Shown here in pieces: positions 1-7,570 of a DNA stretch of 35,878 nt. A program made the position numbers and the translations under genes. The stretch is from the NCBI GenBank assembly GCA_947627945.1, contig CANQYC010000004.1:1-35878 (forward strand), given 5' to 3'. Origin of the DNA: an uncultured Clostridia bacterium (GTDB lineage: Bacteria > Bacillota > Clostridia > Oscillospirales > Ruminococcaceae). Every line of letters begins with the position of its first letter. The first letter of the stretch is position 1. A model generated the notes under the pieces. The model was not told the origin of the DNA, ran no database searches, and was given only the letters and a program-made list of their open reading frames with translations.

Positions 1-234
1 CTGCATCCCCTCCATGACGGGAGCCATACCCTGCGTCTGACGCTCCGGCAGGGGAGCCTTACCCTCGAAACGGTCGCATTCCCCTCGAAAAGCGGCACAC
101 CGCCCACAGAAGCCCCTTTGAAGCCCCAGCCTGCGCCCGATGGCAAAAAGCTGAAACAGGCAGCCATCCTTGCCGGTGTTGCCGGGGGCGTACTGGTCGC
201 CTCTGCCGCACTGCACCGCAGGAAGAAGAAATGA
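1..234 (+). CDS. C-terminal fragment of a membrane-anchored surface protein, possibly CBM6-like
   Basis: The reading frame is open from the left edge to a TGA at 232-234 and gives the last 77 residues of a larger protein. The first part holds the alternating pattern HTLRLTLRQGSLTLETVAF. This resembles the last beta strands of CBM6/CBM35-type carbohydrate-binding modules, but a fragment this short cannot prove it. A Pro/Lys-rich linker (TPPTEAPLKPQPAPDGKK) follows, then one hydrophobic helix (AAILAGVAGGVLVASAAL) and the basic end HRRKKK. That layout means an extracellular protein held in the membrane by its C-terminus. No LPXTG-like motif precedes the helix in the visible part. An intrinsic terminator follows directly. 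Confidence 0.75.
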   Translation: MHPLHDGSHTLRLTLRQGSLTLETVAFPSKSGTPPTEAPLKPQPAPDGKKLKQAAILAGVAGGVLVASAALHRRKKK

Positions 235-238
235 TCAG

Positions 239-266
239 TCGCCTCCCGTCATGGGGGGCGTTTTTT
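239..266 (+). terminator. Intrinsic terminator after the anchored surface protein
   Basis: The stem CGCCTCCC/GGGGGGCG (one G-T pair) is closed by a short loop and followed by six T. It starts 5 bases after the TGA at 234. Its T-run overlaps the end of the convergent DUF3789-type gene. Confidence 0.8.
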
Positions 267-378
267 ACTGCCGCTCGTCTTTCAACTCACGGTCACTCTG
301 TCCCGCAGCGGCACACAGACTGACGGCGAATACCCCCACGGTACCGCCGAAAACGCTGCCAAGGATGAATCCTAACAT
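265..378 (-). CDS. Small membrane protein, DUF3789-type (37 aa)
   Basis: The ATG at 376-378 is preceded by AAAGGAG with 8 bases of spacing, and the TAA lies at 265-267. The 37-residue product begins MLGFILGSVFGGTVGVFAV and continues SLCAAAGQSDRELKDERQ, that is, one N-terminal transmembrane helix rich in Gly and Val followed by a short charged tail. This matches my memory of DUF3789, a family of roughly 30-40 residue proteins of unknown function common in Clostridia and on their mobile elements. The good ribosome binding site and typical composition support a real gene that length cut-offs would miss. I see no clear promoter; 117 bases lie between it and the upstream terminator at 488-517. Confidence 0.7.
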   Translation of the reverse strand: MLGFILGSVFGGTVGVFAVSLCAAAGQSDRELKDERQ

Positions 379-487
379 GTGATTAGCTCCTTTGTCCGTA
401 ATATCGGCATGCCATGAACGGCACACCTACAGGAATAGTATGCCGCATGGGAATGGGGTATATTCATGCAGATCCCCGAAAGAACTG

Positions 488-517
488 CAAAAAACGCATC
501 GGCAGAAGACCGATGCG
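488..517 (-). terminator. Second intrinsic terminator downstream of tRNA-Thr
   Basis: On the minus strand a perfect 8-bp stem (CGCATCGG/CCGATGCG, positions 510-517 and 495-502) with a 7-base loop is followed by TTTTTT. It lies about 50 bases beyond a first terminator, so it is a backup stop for the tRNA transcript or the end of a short transcript that I could not identify. Confidence 0.7.
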
Positions 518-564
518 ATGCAGGTTTGAAGAAGAATTTGGATGATGAAAATTGGATGTAACGT

Positions 565-596
565 AAAACGGACGTCCCCGATGAAAGGAACGTCCG
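565..596 (-). terminator. Terminator of tRNA-Thr
   Basis: On the minus strand CGGACGTTCC pairs with GGGGACGTCCG (one G-T pair, loop about 7 bases), followed by TTTT. It starts 9 bases after the tRNA 3' end. Confidence 0.8.
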
Positions 597-605
597 AATA
601 TGCAG

Positions 606-678
606 AGCTGATGACCGGATTCGAACCGGTGACCTACGCCTTACCAAGGCGTTGCGCTACCACCTGTGCCACATCAGC
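606..678 (-). tRNA. tRNA-Thr (anticodon GGT)
   Basis: The cloverleaf reads on the minus strand: acceptor GCTGATG/CATCAGC, anticodon arm ACGCC-TTGGTAA-GGCGT with anticodon GGT, and T arm ACCGG-TTCGAAT-CCGGT. The discriminator base is T and no CCA is encoded. It has its own consensus promoter and two downstream terminators, so it is probably a single-gene transcript. Confidence 0.95.
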
Positions 679-686
679 ACTATTAT

Positions 687-715
687 AGTATACCACATGA
701 TCGGGGATTTGTCAA
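687..715 (-). promoter_or_regulatory. Sigma-70-type promoter of tRNA-Thr
   Basis: On the minus strand a -35 TTGACA (710-715) and -10 TATACT (687-692) are 17 bp apart, with TGG directly before the -10 (extended -10). The tRNA 5' end lies 8 bases downstream of the -10 hexamer. Confidence 0.85.
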
Positions 716-826
716 GTGTTTTTTTGAAAAAATTCAAAAATTTCAGATCTTTTTGCAGCAGGGGAGAGGAAAATGCCGAAACTGCGTGAAATGATATGAC
801 GCAAAAAAATTTTTTCAGATTTTCAC

Positions 827-855
827 TTGACAAATGCCCCGCAATGTGCTATAAT
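827..855 (+). promoter_or_regulatory. Consensus promoter of the Gly-Gly-Arg tRNA cluster
   Basis: A perfect -35 TTGACA (827-832) and a perfect -10 TATAAT (850-855) are separated by 17 bp, with TGC before the -10. The first tRNA starts 26 bases further on. The AT-rich stretch between this and the divergent tRNA-Thr promoter shows nothing else. Confidence 0.95.
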
Positions 856-881
856 AAGTATTGGCTGATGCAGCCGGCCAT

Positions 882-952
<71 letters not shown>

Positions 953-958
953 TTTGTT

Positions 959-1032
959 GCGGATGTAGTTTAGTGGTAGAGCATCAGCTTCCCAAGCTGA
1001 GTATGCGGGTTCGATTCCCGTCATCCGCTCCA
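959..1032 (+). tRNA. tRNA-Gly (anticodon CCC)
   Basis: Acceptor GCGGATG/CATCCGC, anticodon arm TCAGC-TTCCCAA-GCTGA with anticodon CCC, T arm GCGGG-TTCGATT-CCCGT. Discriminator T followed by an encoded CCA (1030-1032). It starts 6 bases after tRNA-Gly(TCC). Confidence 0.95.
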
Positions 1033-1035
1033 GCT

Positions 1036-1112
1036 GCGCCTTTAACTCAGTTGGATAGAGTAACTGCCTTCTAAGCAGTAAGCCATTGGTTCGAGTCCAA
1101 TAAGGCGCGCCA
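1036..1112 (+). tRNA. tRNA-Arg (anticodon TCT)
   Basis: Acceptor GCGCCTT/AAGGCGC, anticodon arm ACTGC-CTTCTAA-GCAGT with anticodon TCT, T arm ATTGG-TTCGAGT-CCAAT. Discriminator G and an encoded CCA (1110-1112). Last gene of the cluster, with a terminator 18 bases on. Confidence 0.95.
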
Positions 1113-1130
1113 TATCTCCGGGTCACCGGG

Positions 1131-1158
1131 AAAAAGACCGTTTGACCGGTCTTTTTTT
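1131..1158 (+). terminator. Terminator of the tRNA cluster
   Basis: AAAAAGACCG (1131-1140) pairs with CGGTCTTTTT (1147-1156) around a 6-base loop, and the T-run extends past the stem. Confidence 0.85.
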
Positions 1159-1164
1159 ATGCTA

Positions 1165-1196
1165 TTTGAGAAAAGCCCCCTTTTTCAGGGGGCTTT
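1165..1196 (-). terminator. Terminator of the purB operon
   Basis: On the minus strand the perfect stem AAAGCCCCC/GGGGGCTTT with a 7-base loop begins 5 bases after the purB stop and runs into TTTTCTC. Confidence 0.85.
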
Positions 1197-1200
1197 GTCA

Positions 1201-2640
1201 TCATACGAGGATCTCTGCGGTATCGTCTGAAACGCCGTTCGCATCGAGTACGGGCTGCACGCAGTCTCTGAGGAATTCCTCCACCTGCTCCGGGCAGCGT
1301 CCGATGAAGTTCTCCGGCTTCATGAGGGCATCCATCTCCTCCGGGGTGATCATGAACATCGGGTCAGCCAGAATGCGCTCGCAGAGGTCATTGTCAAGCC
1401 CTTCCTCCTTGACACGCCTGCCCGCTTCGACAGAGTACTGGCGGATGCGCTCATGCAGTTCCTGCCGGTTACCGCCTTTCTTCACCGCATCCATCATGAT
1501 GTTCTCCGTCGCCATAAATGGCAGTTCTGCCATGACACGGCGGCGGATGATCTTTTCATACACCACGAAACCATGTGCCGGGTCGGTGACGTTCAGCAGG
1601 ATATTGAGGATGGCGTCCGTCCCGAGGAATGCCTCTGCCACGGCGATGCGCTTGTTGGCGGAATCGTCCAGTGTTCGCTCGAACCACTGTGTGCCTGCGG
1701 TAAAGGCAGGGTTCAGCACGTCGCAGATTACATACCGGGAGAGGGAAGTGATGCGCTCGTCACGCATGGGGTTGCGCTTGTATGCCATCGCCGAGGAACC
1801 GATCTGGTTCTTCTCAAAGGGTTCTTCCATCTCCTTGAAGCTCTGCATCAGGCGGATGTCATTGGAGAACTTGCTTGCCGACTGTGCAATGCCCGCCAGC
1901 ACCGAGCATACCTGAAAATCCACCTTGCGGGAGTAGGTCTGACCGGAGACGGGCACCACGCCCTCAAAGCCCATTTCCCGGGCAATGCGCCGCTCAAGCT
2001 CCCTGACCTTCTCATGGTCGCCCTCGAAAAGCTCGAGGAAAGATGCCTGTGTACCGGTCGTGCCCTTGGAACCGAGGAGTTTCAGGGAGCCCATCCGGAA
2101 GTCGAGGTCTTCGAGATCCATCAGCAGCTCATTGCACCAGAGCGTGGCACGCTTGCCGATGGTCGTGAGCTGTGCGGGCTGCAAATGCGTGTACGCAAGG
2201 CAGGGGAGTGCCTTATACTTGTCCGCAAAGGCGGCAAGCTGCGCAATGACCTTGACGAGTTTGCGCTTGATGACGCCGAGGGCTTCCCGCATGATGATGA
2301 TGTCCGTGTTGTCCCCCACATAGCAGGAGGTCGCCCCGAGGTGGATGATGCCCTTTGCCTTGGGACAGGCATCGCCATATGTCAGGACGTGTGCCATCAC
2401 ATCGTGGCGGCGTTCCTTCTCATACGCAGCGGCAGCCTCATAGTCGATGTTATCGACATTCGCCTCCAGCTCTGCGACCTGCTCCTCTGTGACGGGCAGA
2501 CCGAGTTCCATCTCCGCCCGTGCGAGGGCGACCCAGAGCCGCCGCCATGTGGTAAACTTCTTGTCAGCCGAGAAGAGATACTGCATCTCCTTGCTCGCAT
2601 AGCGTGTACAGAACGGACTTTCGTAGCTTTGGTTTGACAT
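1201..2640 (-). CDS. purB: Adenylosuccinate lyase
   Basis: This 479-residue cytoplasmic enzyme cleaves SAICAR to AICAR and adenylosuccinate to AMP, releasing fumarate in both steps of purine synthesis. It belongs to the fumarase/aspartase superfamily. The conserved loop appears as GSSAMAYKRNPMR, the signature SSxMPxKxNP with Ala where Pro is usual. An early HDVMAH motif and the TSCYVGDN segment also match the family. The ATG at 2638-2640 follows GGAGG with 7 bases of spacing; an upstream in-frame start adding 12 residues lacks such a site. It is the last gene of an apparent five-gene operon, 17 bases after the YkgJ-type gene and directly before a terminator. Confidence 0.95.
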   Translation of the reverse strand: MSNQSYESPFCTRYASKEMQYLFSADKKFTTWRRLWVALARAEMELGLPVTEEQVAELEANVDNIDYEAAAAYEKERRHDVMAHVLTYGDACPKAKGIIHLGATSCYVGDNTDIIIMREALGVIKRKLVKVIAQLAAFADKYKALPCLAYTHLQPAQLTTIGKRATLWCNELLMDLEDLDFRMGSLKLLGSKGTTGTQASFLELFEGDHEKVRELERRIAREMGFEGVVPVSGQTYSRKVDFQVCSVLAGIAQSASKFSNDIRLMQSFKEMEEPFEKNQIGSSAMAYKRNPMRDERITSLSRYVICDVLNPAFTAGTQWFERTLDDSANKRIAVAEAFLGTDAILNILLNVTDPAHGFVVYEKIIRRRVMAELPFMATENIMMDAVKKGGNRQELHERIRQYSVEAGRRVKEEGLDNDLCERILADPMFMITPEEMDALMKPENFIGRCPEQVEEFLRDCVQPVLDANGVSDDTAEILV

Positions 2641-2657
2641 GATCGTTCCTCCAGATC

Positions 2658-3152
2658 TCAATGTTTTGGTTCCCACAGTAAAATGGGATAGTCCTCCCGG
2701 TAGGGACGGACGACTTCCGGATGCGCCGCCGCATAGCTGAAAAGCTCCTCCGCAAGCCCCTCCCGCAGTGTCTGCAGGAGCGTACCGAGGGGCAGTGCTG
2801 CGATCGCATCACAGAGTGGTGCTGCGACCGCAATGAGCCGTCTCCCATGCAGCTCCCTTACACAAAATGGAAAGCTGCGGCAGTCAAAAGGCTTCTGATC
2901 GCCGAGACGGCAGCCGGTCTCCGGGTCGAGCAGGGGACAGGGATAGCTCCCGTCCGCCCCGCATGTCTGCATGCGGAAAAGACAGGTATCGCCGTTTGTG
3001 AGCAGCTCTGTCTCCGGGTATAGCCTCAGCACCCGTTCCTTGTCCTCCGTCGTCAGGACAGGTGTCTCATAGATGTCGTAGCCGTCAAATTGACAGCACT
3101 GCCTGCATGCGGCACAGGTCTCCGGGCGCAGCAGTTTTGTGAGCATGCTCAC
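2658..3152 (-). CDS. YkgJ-type cysteine-cluster protein
   Basis: The 164-residue product has the N-terminal cluster C13-x2-C16-x2-C19-C20 (CAACRQCC) and further Cys in CLFRMQTC, CPLLDPETGC and DCRSFPFC. This is the pattern of the YkgJ/UPF0153 zinc- or iron-chelating family, whose biochemical role is unclear. The GTG start at 3150-3152 overlaps the TGA of the upstream kinase gene (GTGA), suggesting translational coupling. An in-frame ATG two codons later (3144-3146) is an equally possible start, since no strong Shine-Dalgarno is visible. It lies in the operon between the NTPase and purB, and nothing in the sequence shows its substrate. Confidence 0.85.
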   Translation of the reverse strand: MSMLTKLLRPETCAACRQCCQFDGYDIYETPVLTTEDKERVLRLYPETELLTNGDTCLFRMQTCGADGSYPCPLLDPETGCRLGDQKPFDCRSFPFCVRELHGRRLIAVAAPLCDAIAALPLGTLLQTLREGLAEELFSYAAAHPEVVRPYREDYPILLWEPKH

Positions 3153-4069
3153 GAATTGAACTGCCCGTTGCCGATGAATTCACAGACGAGCGAATCCGGC
3201 GGTATCAGCTCCTTGTCGAGCGCAGCGGCATGCTCCAAAAAGGCGATAACATCCTGCACGAGCGGTTCCTGCCGCAGGTTGCGCAGCGGTTCGAGCAGGA
3301 AATCCCGGTACGCACAGATCTCGTATGCCATAAACGTGTCCACATCGTAGGTGGAGCGGTGTTTATACGGCATGATGTACTTGTTTTCCCCCATCTCGAC
3401 GCTCTGGTACATCCGGAGCGTGTCATGGAACGAGCGCATCCGGAAGAGCAGATCACGCATCAGGCGGCGCATGAGCCGTATCTTGGACGGATGCAGCAGC
3501 GTGCCATCCTGTGAGATACGAGTCCGCACAGAGACATAGATCTTCGCCGTGTTCCGGTCGGGGAAGTCGATCACTTCCGGGTTCAGGCTGTGGATACCCT
3601 CGAGGATGACCAGCTCACCCGGCTTGCGGTGCAGGATCTGTCCGGGGAACGTGCGCACGGATTCCCGGAAATCATAGACCGGCAGCACGACCGGTTCACA
3701 GTGGTAGATGGCAGCGAGCTGACGGCTCAGGAAGTCGCCGTCAATGCGGCTGGGGGATTCAAGGTCGAGCTTTCCCTCGGAGAACAGAACTTTTTCCGTA
3801 TCCGTGAGGGGACAAAAATAATTGTCCAGCGAGAGCGTATGCGTTTCCACGCCCTGCGTATCGAGGATCTTTTCGAGCATGAGGGCGGAAGTCGTCTTGC
3901 CGGAGCCGGAGGGACCCGACAGCAGGATGATCGGGCGTTCCTCCCGGTGCGCACTGATGTCGGCAGCGATCAGCTCCAGTTGTCGAAGATAGTTGTCATT
4001 GACCTCCCGGATGTAGGCGGCGGGGTCTGTGGTGATCTTCTGGTTGATAGATCCGAGTGGTATCTGCAT
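3149..4069 (-). CDS. Uridine kinase / phosphoribulokinase-like P-loop NTPase
   Basis: The 306-residue protein has a Walker A motif GPSGSGKTT at about residues 52-60, followed by LSLDNYF and later VILEGIHSLNP, which match the uridine kinase/PRK fold (substrate-binding Asp and Walker B region). An N-terminal extension of about 45 residues precedes the P-loop and a C-terminal part of about 90 residues follows the core, so it is longer than typical uridine kinases of about 210 residues. It therefore belongs to the longer nucleoside-kinase-like group, often annotated only as uridine kinase family, and the substrate is not certain. The start ATG is preceded by AGGAGG with 9 bases of spacing. It begins 24 bases after the phosphofructokinase stop. 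Confidence 0.8.
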   Translation of the reverse strand: MQIPLGSINQKITTDPAAYIREVNDNYLRQLELIAADISAHREERPIILLSGPSGSGKTTSALMLEKILDTQGVETHTLSLDNYFCPLTDTEKVLFSEGKLDLESPSRIDGDFLSRQLAAIYHCEPVVLPVYDFRESVRTFPGQILHRKPGELVILEGIHSLNPEVIDFPDRNTAKIYVSVRTRISQDGTLLHPSKIRLMRRLMRDLLFRMRSFHDTLRMYQSVEMGENKYIMPYKHRSTYDVDTFMAYEICAYRDFLLEPLRNLRQEPLVQDVIAFLEHAAALDKELIPPDSLVCEFIGNGQFNS

Positions 4070-4093
4070 GGGCTTGCGCCTCCTTTTTCATGT

Positions 4094-5317
4094 TCACCGC
4101 ATCTGCAGGGGACGCTGGAAGTGTACCGGCATCCCGTTTTTCATGCGGATATCGACCTCACCCTGCACGAGGGGGAGAAAATAGGAAATGGCAGCATCGG
4201 TGACCTGGTTCTGCTCCGGAGCGATCCATTTCAGCGGGAATTTCTTCTCCTTGTTGGCAACATTAGCAGCATCCGTCATTTCTATCGTCACGGCATACGG
4301 CATGTCGCTCACACGCCGGAAATACATCATCTTGCCGGAATTGCCGTCGAGTGCTGCCCGCAGGGCATGCCGCCCGATGCGCTCTGCCTCGTCGATGTCC
4401 GTCCCGGCGCAGAGGTGAGAGGAACATCGCTGCATGACGTTCAGCTCCACAGAACGCACCTTGCACCCGATGCGTTCAGCGACCAGACGCTCCAGAAACT
4501 TCCCCACGCCGGAAAGATATTTGTGTCCGAACACATCCGTTGCCCCGGACTGGAATTCTTCCGGTTCCGTACCCTCGACTGCAATGCCCTCCGACACGGC
4601 GACCACGACCGCCTTGTGCTTTGCCATCTGCCGGCGCACATCCTCGATAAAGCGGTCTGCGGAGAACGATGCCTCCGGCAGGTAGATGAGGTGCGGTGCT
4701 TCCTCGCCGTTTGCCCGCAGGATGCAGGAAGACGCCGCCAGCCAGCCGCTGTGCCTGCCCATGATCTCCACGATGGTGACCGAGGGGATGCTGTAGACGC
4801 TGCTGTCACGGATGATCTCCTGCACTGTCGCTGCCACATACTTGACCGCCGACCCGAAGCCGGGCGTATGGTCGGTGATGGGCAGGTCATTGTCGATGGT
4901 CTTGGGCACGCCGATGACACGGATGTCCGAGCCCTTGTCCTGTAAAAACTTCGAGAGCTTCACGACGGTGTCCATTGAATCGTTCCCGCCGATGTAGAGG
5001 AACACCCCGATGCGGTGTATCGTGAGGGTATTGAGGATGCGGACATAGATCTCCGGCTCGGTGTCATATGCCGGCAGTTTGTACCGGCAGGAGCCGAGCA
5101 TGGTGGAGGGGGTCTGCCGCAGCAGCTCCATGTCCTCATTAGTACGGATGATGGATTTGAGGTTGATCAGCTCATCGCTGATCATACCCTCGATGCCGTT
5201 GATCGAGCCAAATACGGCATCGATCTCCTCGGTGAGCAGTGCCTGCCGGAACACGCCGACCAGACTTGCATTGATGGCGCAGGTGGGACCTCCGGATTGT
5301 GCGATTGCAATATTCAT
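4094..5317 (-). CDS. pfp: 6-phosphofructokinase, residues indicating pyrophosphate dependence
   Basis: This 407-residue enzyme phosphorylates fructose 6-phosphate in glycolysis. The N-terminus MNIAIAQSGGPTCAINASL is the first phosphoryl-donor loop. The donor-site motif is GGNDS (110-114) where ATP enzymes have GGDGS, and the catalytic motif is PKTIDND (138-144) where E. coli PfkA has PGTIDND. Asp at 113 and Lys at 139 match the Asp104/Lys124 pair known to mark PPi-using members, so PPi is the likely donor and the reaction may be reversible. The ATG follows AGGAGG with 6 bases of spacing. It starts 13 bases after the sensor kinase stop, and its Shine-Dalgarno lies just past that stop. Confidence 0.9.
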   Translation of the reverse strand: MNIAIAQSGGPTCAINASLVGVFRQALLTEEIDAVFGSINGIEGMISDELINLKSIIRTNEDMELLRQTPSTMLGSCRYKLPAYDTEPEIYVRILNTLTIHRIGVFLYIGGNDSMDTVVKLSKFLQDKGSDIRVIGVPKTIDNDLPITDHTPGFGSAVKYVAATVQEIIRDSSVYSIPSVTIVEIMGRHSGWLAASSCILRANGEEAPHLIYLPEASFSADRFIEDVRRQMAKHKAVVVAVSEGIAVEGTEPEEFQSGATDVFGHKYLSGVGKFLERLVAERIGCKVRSVELNVMQRCSSHLCAGTDIDEAERIGRHALRAALDGNSGKMMYFRRVSDMPYAVTIEMTDAANVANKEKKFPLKWIAPEQNQVTDAAISYFLPLVQGEVDIRMKNGMPVHFQRPLQMR

Positions 5318-5330
5318 GGTTGCCTCCTGA

Positions 5331-7442
5331 TCAGTCAGTTTCGTACAGTTTTTTGAGCAGCAGATCAATGTCCACGGGCTTCGGGAGAAAATCATCCATG
5401 CCGCAGGCATAGGCACGCTCCTCCTCATCCGCAAAGGCATTGGCAGTGCAGGCGATGATGCGGACGGTCTTGGCATCCGGACGGTGCAGTGCCCGTATCG
5501 CCTTTGCCGTTTCGTAGCCGTCCATCTCCGGCATCAGCAGATCCATCAGGATCACGCCGAAGGTGCCGGGCGCAGAATCACGGAACAGTTTCAGGGCGTC
5601 CTGTCCATTCTCTGCCGTTGCCGTCTCAAATCCGCTCTCGTGCAGCAGCTCGACAATAATTTCCCGGTTCAGCTCATTGTCCTCCGCCACCAGCACACGG
5701 GGACGTGTGCCATTATGGGAGAGGGACTCCTCTTCCGCTGCCGCATCGGCGGGCAGTGTCAGGAACGTGAACGTGAATGTGCTGCCCTCGCCTTTTTTGC
5801 TCTCACAGGTCAGATCGCCGCCCATGAGCCTTGCAAGCTGCCGGGCGATGGAAAGTCCGAGTCCCGTGCCCTGATTGCCCTTGGAAACGCCCTCGAGTTC
5901 CCGTGAGAATGCTTCAAAGACACGCTCCTGTGCCTCCTGCGTCATGCCCCTGCCGGTATCGGCGATGCGGATGGTCGTCAGCACCTGTTCTCCCTGCATA
6001 TCCTGCGTGAGCGTCAGGGAGATGCTGCCGCCCTCATGGGTGAATTTGCAGGCATTGTCGAGCAGATGGAGCATCACCTGTTCGATACGCACCTCATCCC
6101 CGTTGACGCAGGGACAGAGGAAGTCCGTCTTGACGGTGTAATGCAGATTCTTTTCCGACAGCGTATCCCGCACGATCAGCCCGACCGTTTCGACCACAAA
6201 TGCCAGATCGACCCGGTGCAGCGAGAGTTTCATCTGCCGGGATCTGAGCCGTGAGAGGTCGAGGATGTCATTGACCACGGAGAGCAGATATTTTGCCGTG
6301 ACCGTGGACTGCCGCAGATAGCCGTGCATCTGCTCCGGTTCATCGAGTTTCTGCCACATCAGGTTGTTGAGTCCGATCAAGCCATTGAGCGGCGTACGGA
6401 TCTCATGGCTCATCATCGAGAGGAAACGATCCTTGACTTCGGATTCTGCCCGGCTTTTCGCAGCCGACAGCTGCTGCCGTGTGAGCATCACCACGAGCGT
6501 GAGGATGATGAGCAGGGAAATGCACAGGATGATGCAGGCGTAACGGTAACGCTGCACAAAGTCTGTGAGCGTGTAGTCATACTGGTTCTCCATCACGCCT
6601 TGTATGATGTAATTGCCCTCCTCATCCTCGCCCATGCAGAGGATGGCTTTGTCGATGATCTCAAGCAGCATCGCCCCGTCCTCGTAGGAGGGACCCTCCT
6701 GTCCCTCGAGGGCGAACACGGCGGAGAAGCAGTGGATGTCGTCCAGTCCCAACACGGGAATGACTTTCAGCTTTTCATACTTGGGGCGGGAAAGCCAGTA
6801 TTCCACTACATACTGGTTCTGTATCATCAGGTCGGCTTCTCCGGAGTTGATGGCATCAAAACACTCTGCGATCGAGTCATAGTCTTTGAGTTTGAAATTC
6901 GGGAATGAGGCGGCAAGCACCTTTTTGAGCGTCTGCGAACCGGTGGAGATGGCGACCGTCCATTCGCCGTCATACCGGAAGTCAAGGTCATCCTTTGCGA
7001 CAATGACCTTTCTGCTCGACAGATACGGCTCACTGATGAGGATGCCCCGTGCCTTTTTATTTTCCTCGTTGTACTCCACGCTCGTCACCAGATCAAAGCC
7101 GTTGTCCACCAGATAATCATAGGTGACATCGCCCGTGGGGAGTGCCTCGTAGTTGAATGTCAGTCCGGAAAGCTCGCTCACCCGGTCGAAGATATAGCGT
7201 GAGATCCCGGCAGCCTCGCCGTTCTTGTCGGCAAAGGAGACAGGGATGCGATCCTGTACGAACCCCACCTTGACGGCAGGGTGTTCCCTGATGAACTGCT
7301 GTTCCTCCGCAGTGTAGTCCGGCGTCCGGCTCCCGGTCGCCGCCGGCTCGGCGTCTTCCGCAGAGACCGGGATACCGCAGAGTATCGCCAACACGAGCAG
7401 ACCGGCGGACAAAAACCGGATCCATGTATGTTTGCACTTCAT
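5331..7442 (-). CDS. Hybrid sensor histidine kinase with periplasmic-binding-type sensor and receiver domain
   Basis: The 703-residue membrane protein begins with a signal sequence (about 1-28). An extracytoplasmic SBP_bac_3-like region (about 40-290, FIREHPAVKVGF onward) suggests it senses a small solute such as an amino acid or sugar derivative. One transmembrane helix lies at about 301-321. The HisKA H-box is SHEIRTPLNG with His346; the HATPase has N463 (LDNACKFT), DTGRGM (495-500) and GTGLGLSIA (525-533). A C-terminal receiver has D588, phosphoacceptor D634 (ILMDLLMPEMDG) and K688. No Hpt or output domain is visible, so a separate partner is expected. It is the first gene of the operon with pfp and purB. 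The ATG follows GGGGTGA. Confidence 0.92.
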   Translation of the reverse strand: MKCKHTWIRFLSAGLLVLAILCGIPVSAEDAEPAATGSRTPDYTAEEQQFIREHPAVKVGFVQDRIPVSFADKNGEAAGISRYIFDRVSELSGLTFNYEALPTGDVTYDYLVDNGFDLVTSVEYNEENKKARGILISEPYLSSRKVIVAKDDLDFRYDGEWTVAISTGSQTLKKVLAASFPNFKLKDYDSIAECFDAINSGEADLMIQNQYVVEYWLSRPKYEKLKVIPVLGLDDIHCFSAVFALEGQEGPSYEDGAMLLEIIDKAILCMGEDEEGNYIIQGVMENQYDYTLTDFVQRYRYACIILCISLLIILTLVVMLTRQQLSAAKSRAESEVKDRFLSMMSHEIRTPLNGLIGLNNLMWQKLDEPEQMHGYLRQSTVTAKYLLSVVNDILDLSRLRSRQMKLSLHRVDLAFVVETVGLIVRDTLSEKNLHYTVKTDFLCPCVNGDEVRIEQVMLHLLDNACKFTHEGGSISLTLTQDMQGEQVLTTIRIADTGRGMTQEAQERVFEAFSRELEGVSKGNQGTGLGLSIARQLARLMGGDLTCESKKGEGSTFTFTFLTLPADAAAEEESLSHNGTRPRVLVAEDNELNREIIVELLHESGFETATAENGQDALKLFRDSAPGTFGVILMDLLMPEMDGYETAKAIRALHRPDAKTVRIIACTANAFADEEERAYACGMDDFLPKPVDIDLLLKKLYETD

Positions 7443-7463
7443 GTACAGTCACCCCGCTGCTGT

Positions 7464-7482
7464 CCGGTCATGTGACGACCGG
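7464..7482 (-). promoter_or_regulatory. Hairpin in the leader of the sensor-kinase operon
   Basis: CCGGTC and GACCGG form a 6-bp inverted repeat around a 7-base loop in the roughly 60-base 5' leader, between the promoter and the kinase start. It is not followed by T residues, so it is not a terminator; it could affect mRNA stability or translation. Confidence 0.4.
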
Positions 7483-7509
7483 AGATGTCATTCTGTATGT
7501 CCACCTTAT

Positions 7510-7538
7510 ATTATAGCACGAACTGTATGAAAAAACAA
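7510..7538 (-). promoter_or_regulatory. Promoter of the kinase-pfp-purB operon
   Basis: On the minus strand a -35 TTGTTT (7533-7538) and a perfect -10 TATAAT (7510-7515) with 17-bp spacing and TGC before the -10. It starts 33 bases beyond the end of the FtsX-type gene, and no strong terminator separates them, so some read-through from the ABC operon is possible. Confidence 0.8.
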
Positions 7539-7570
7539 GGGGGTATCCCGATTTTTTCCACATGGCGGGA

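Noticed and set aside
1453-2637. Long open frame antisense to purB
   Set aside because: It exactly mirrors purB, has no Shine-Dalgarno, and its composition (His, Cys, Arg rich) is that of a GC-driven shadow frame.
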